From TIUS-1 sp964019505 (GTDB lineage: Bacteria > Bacillota_I > Bacilli_A > Mycoplasmatales > Mycoplasmataceae): 64,000 nt of DNA. The DNA lies in NCBI RefSeq assembly GCF_964019505.1, contig NZ_OZ026449.1, positions 744,001-808,000 of the forward strand. The letters run 5' to 3'. Below, in pieces: positions 63,791 through 64,000 of this stretch. Below the pieces are notes generated by a model. It searched no databases, had not been told where the DNA came from, and saw only the letters and a program-made list of their open reading frames with translations. The stretch's first letter is position 1. The number at the start of each line of letters is the position of its first letter. The translations under genes were made by a program, and so were the position numbers.

Positions 63791-64000
63791 ATGAAAATAA
63801 TTGATAAAACATATAAATTAAATAACGGTATCGATATGCCTGTGTTTGGTTTGGGAACATACCTTATGAAATCAAGATCAGAGACTAAGGAGGCAATTAA
63901 GTTTGCACTTAAATCTGGCTACAGATTAATTGATACAGCTATGGTTTATGAAAACCACACAATAGTAGCTGAAGCAATTAAAGAATCTGGAATCAATAGA
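63791..64000 (+). CDS. Aldo/keto reductase, N-terminal part (cut by window end)
   Basis: Seventy codons are visible. The start MKIIDKTYKLNNGIDMPVFG is followed by GLGTYLMKS and then SGYRLIDTAMVYENH, which includes the catalytic Asp and Tyr positions of the NADPH-dependent (beta/alpha)8 aldo/keto reductase family. AGGAG precedes ATG. The gene continues past 64000. Confidence 0.9.
   Translation, partial: MKIIDKTYKLNNGIDMPVFGLGTYLMKSRSETKEAIKFALKSGYRLIDTAMVYENHTIVAEAIKESGINR

Overview
The window comes from a wall-less bacterium of the class Mollicutes. The sequence is very AT-rich, and nearly every gene reads through in-frame TGA codons where a tryptophan is expected, so UGA encodes Trp (genetic code 4). 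All coding coordinates below are reconstructed with that code. RF1 (prfA) is present and no RF2 is seen, as expected when UGA is a sense codon. Acylated lipoproteins, P37-type and BMP-type ABC importers, a purine riboswitch, trmFO, rpoE and soj/parB fit the Spiroplasma/Entomoplasma/Mesoplasma branch. That placement is inferred from gene content; no rRNA is present to confirm it.

Layout. From 1 to 12.4 kb lies an accessory surface block, all on the minus strand: an ABC ATPase-permease fusion (1058 aa), a lipoprotein, three large exported proteins (924, 736 and 712 aa) built from degenerate repeats, and a small exported protein. From 12.5 to 24.9 kb come a guanine-riboswitch-controlled purine permease, trmFO, small membrane and lipoprotein genes sharing duplicated terminators, a P37/P29/P69-type ABC importer, a Cof phosphatase and a Pro-rich repeat membrane protein. 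From 24.9 to 32.1 kb is a housekeeping run (tsaC, a membrane protein, prmC, prfA, tdk, nrnA) and a degenerate ABC-like protein. rpmE stands alone on the plus strand at 32.2 kb.

From 32.7 to 37.7 kb sit a 1423-aa FtsX-type permease and a small membrane protein, followed by a transposase-like fragment, fba, a second purine permease with a structured leader, rpoE, an HD hydrolase, gltX, ychF, parB, parA and rsmG. From 47.9 to 53.7 kb is a complete nucleoside-type BMP importer. Then come an azoreductase divergent from an HxlR-type redox regulator, mnmG, a tandem triplet of GNAT-like proteins, and metG, a degenerate HPRT homologue, pth and prs. The plus strand resumes with an ABC-F ATPase and an aldo/keto reductase cut by the window end.

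How it works together. Purine and nucleoside salvage is prominent: two NCS2-type permeases, the BMP importer, tdk, prs and an HPRT relative. All three purine or nucleoside transport units carry an intrinsic terminator inside the 5' leader, one of them below a recognisable guanine aptamer. Translation and tRNA genes (prfA, prmC, tsaC, gltX, metG, pth, mnmG, trmFO, rsmG) are spread between accessory units. Many neighbours are translationally coupled through TAATG or 8-11 base overlaps. No tRNA, rRNA, CRISPR array or complete insertion sequence was seen, and no stretch over 300 bases lacks a gene. The largest intergenic gaps are about 120-250 bases, at 11761-12010, 14008-14238, 12389-12582, 38862-39002, 40410-40597, 53652-53821 and 54431-54554.
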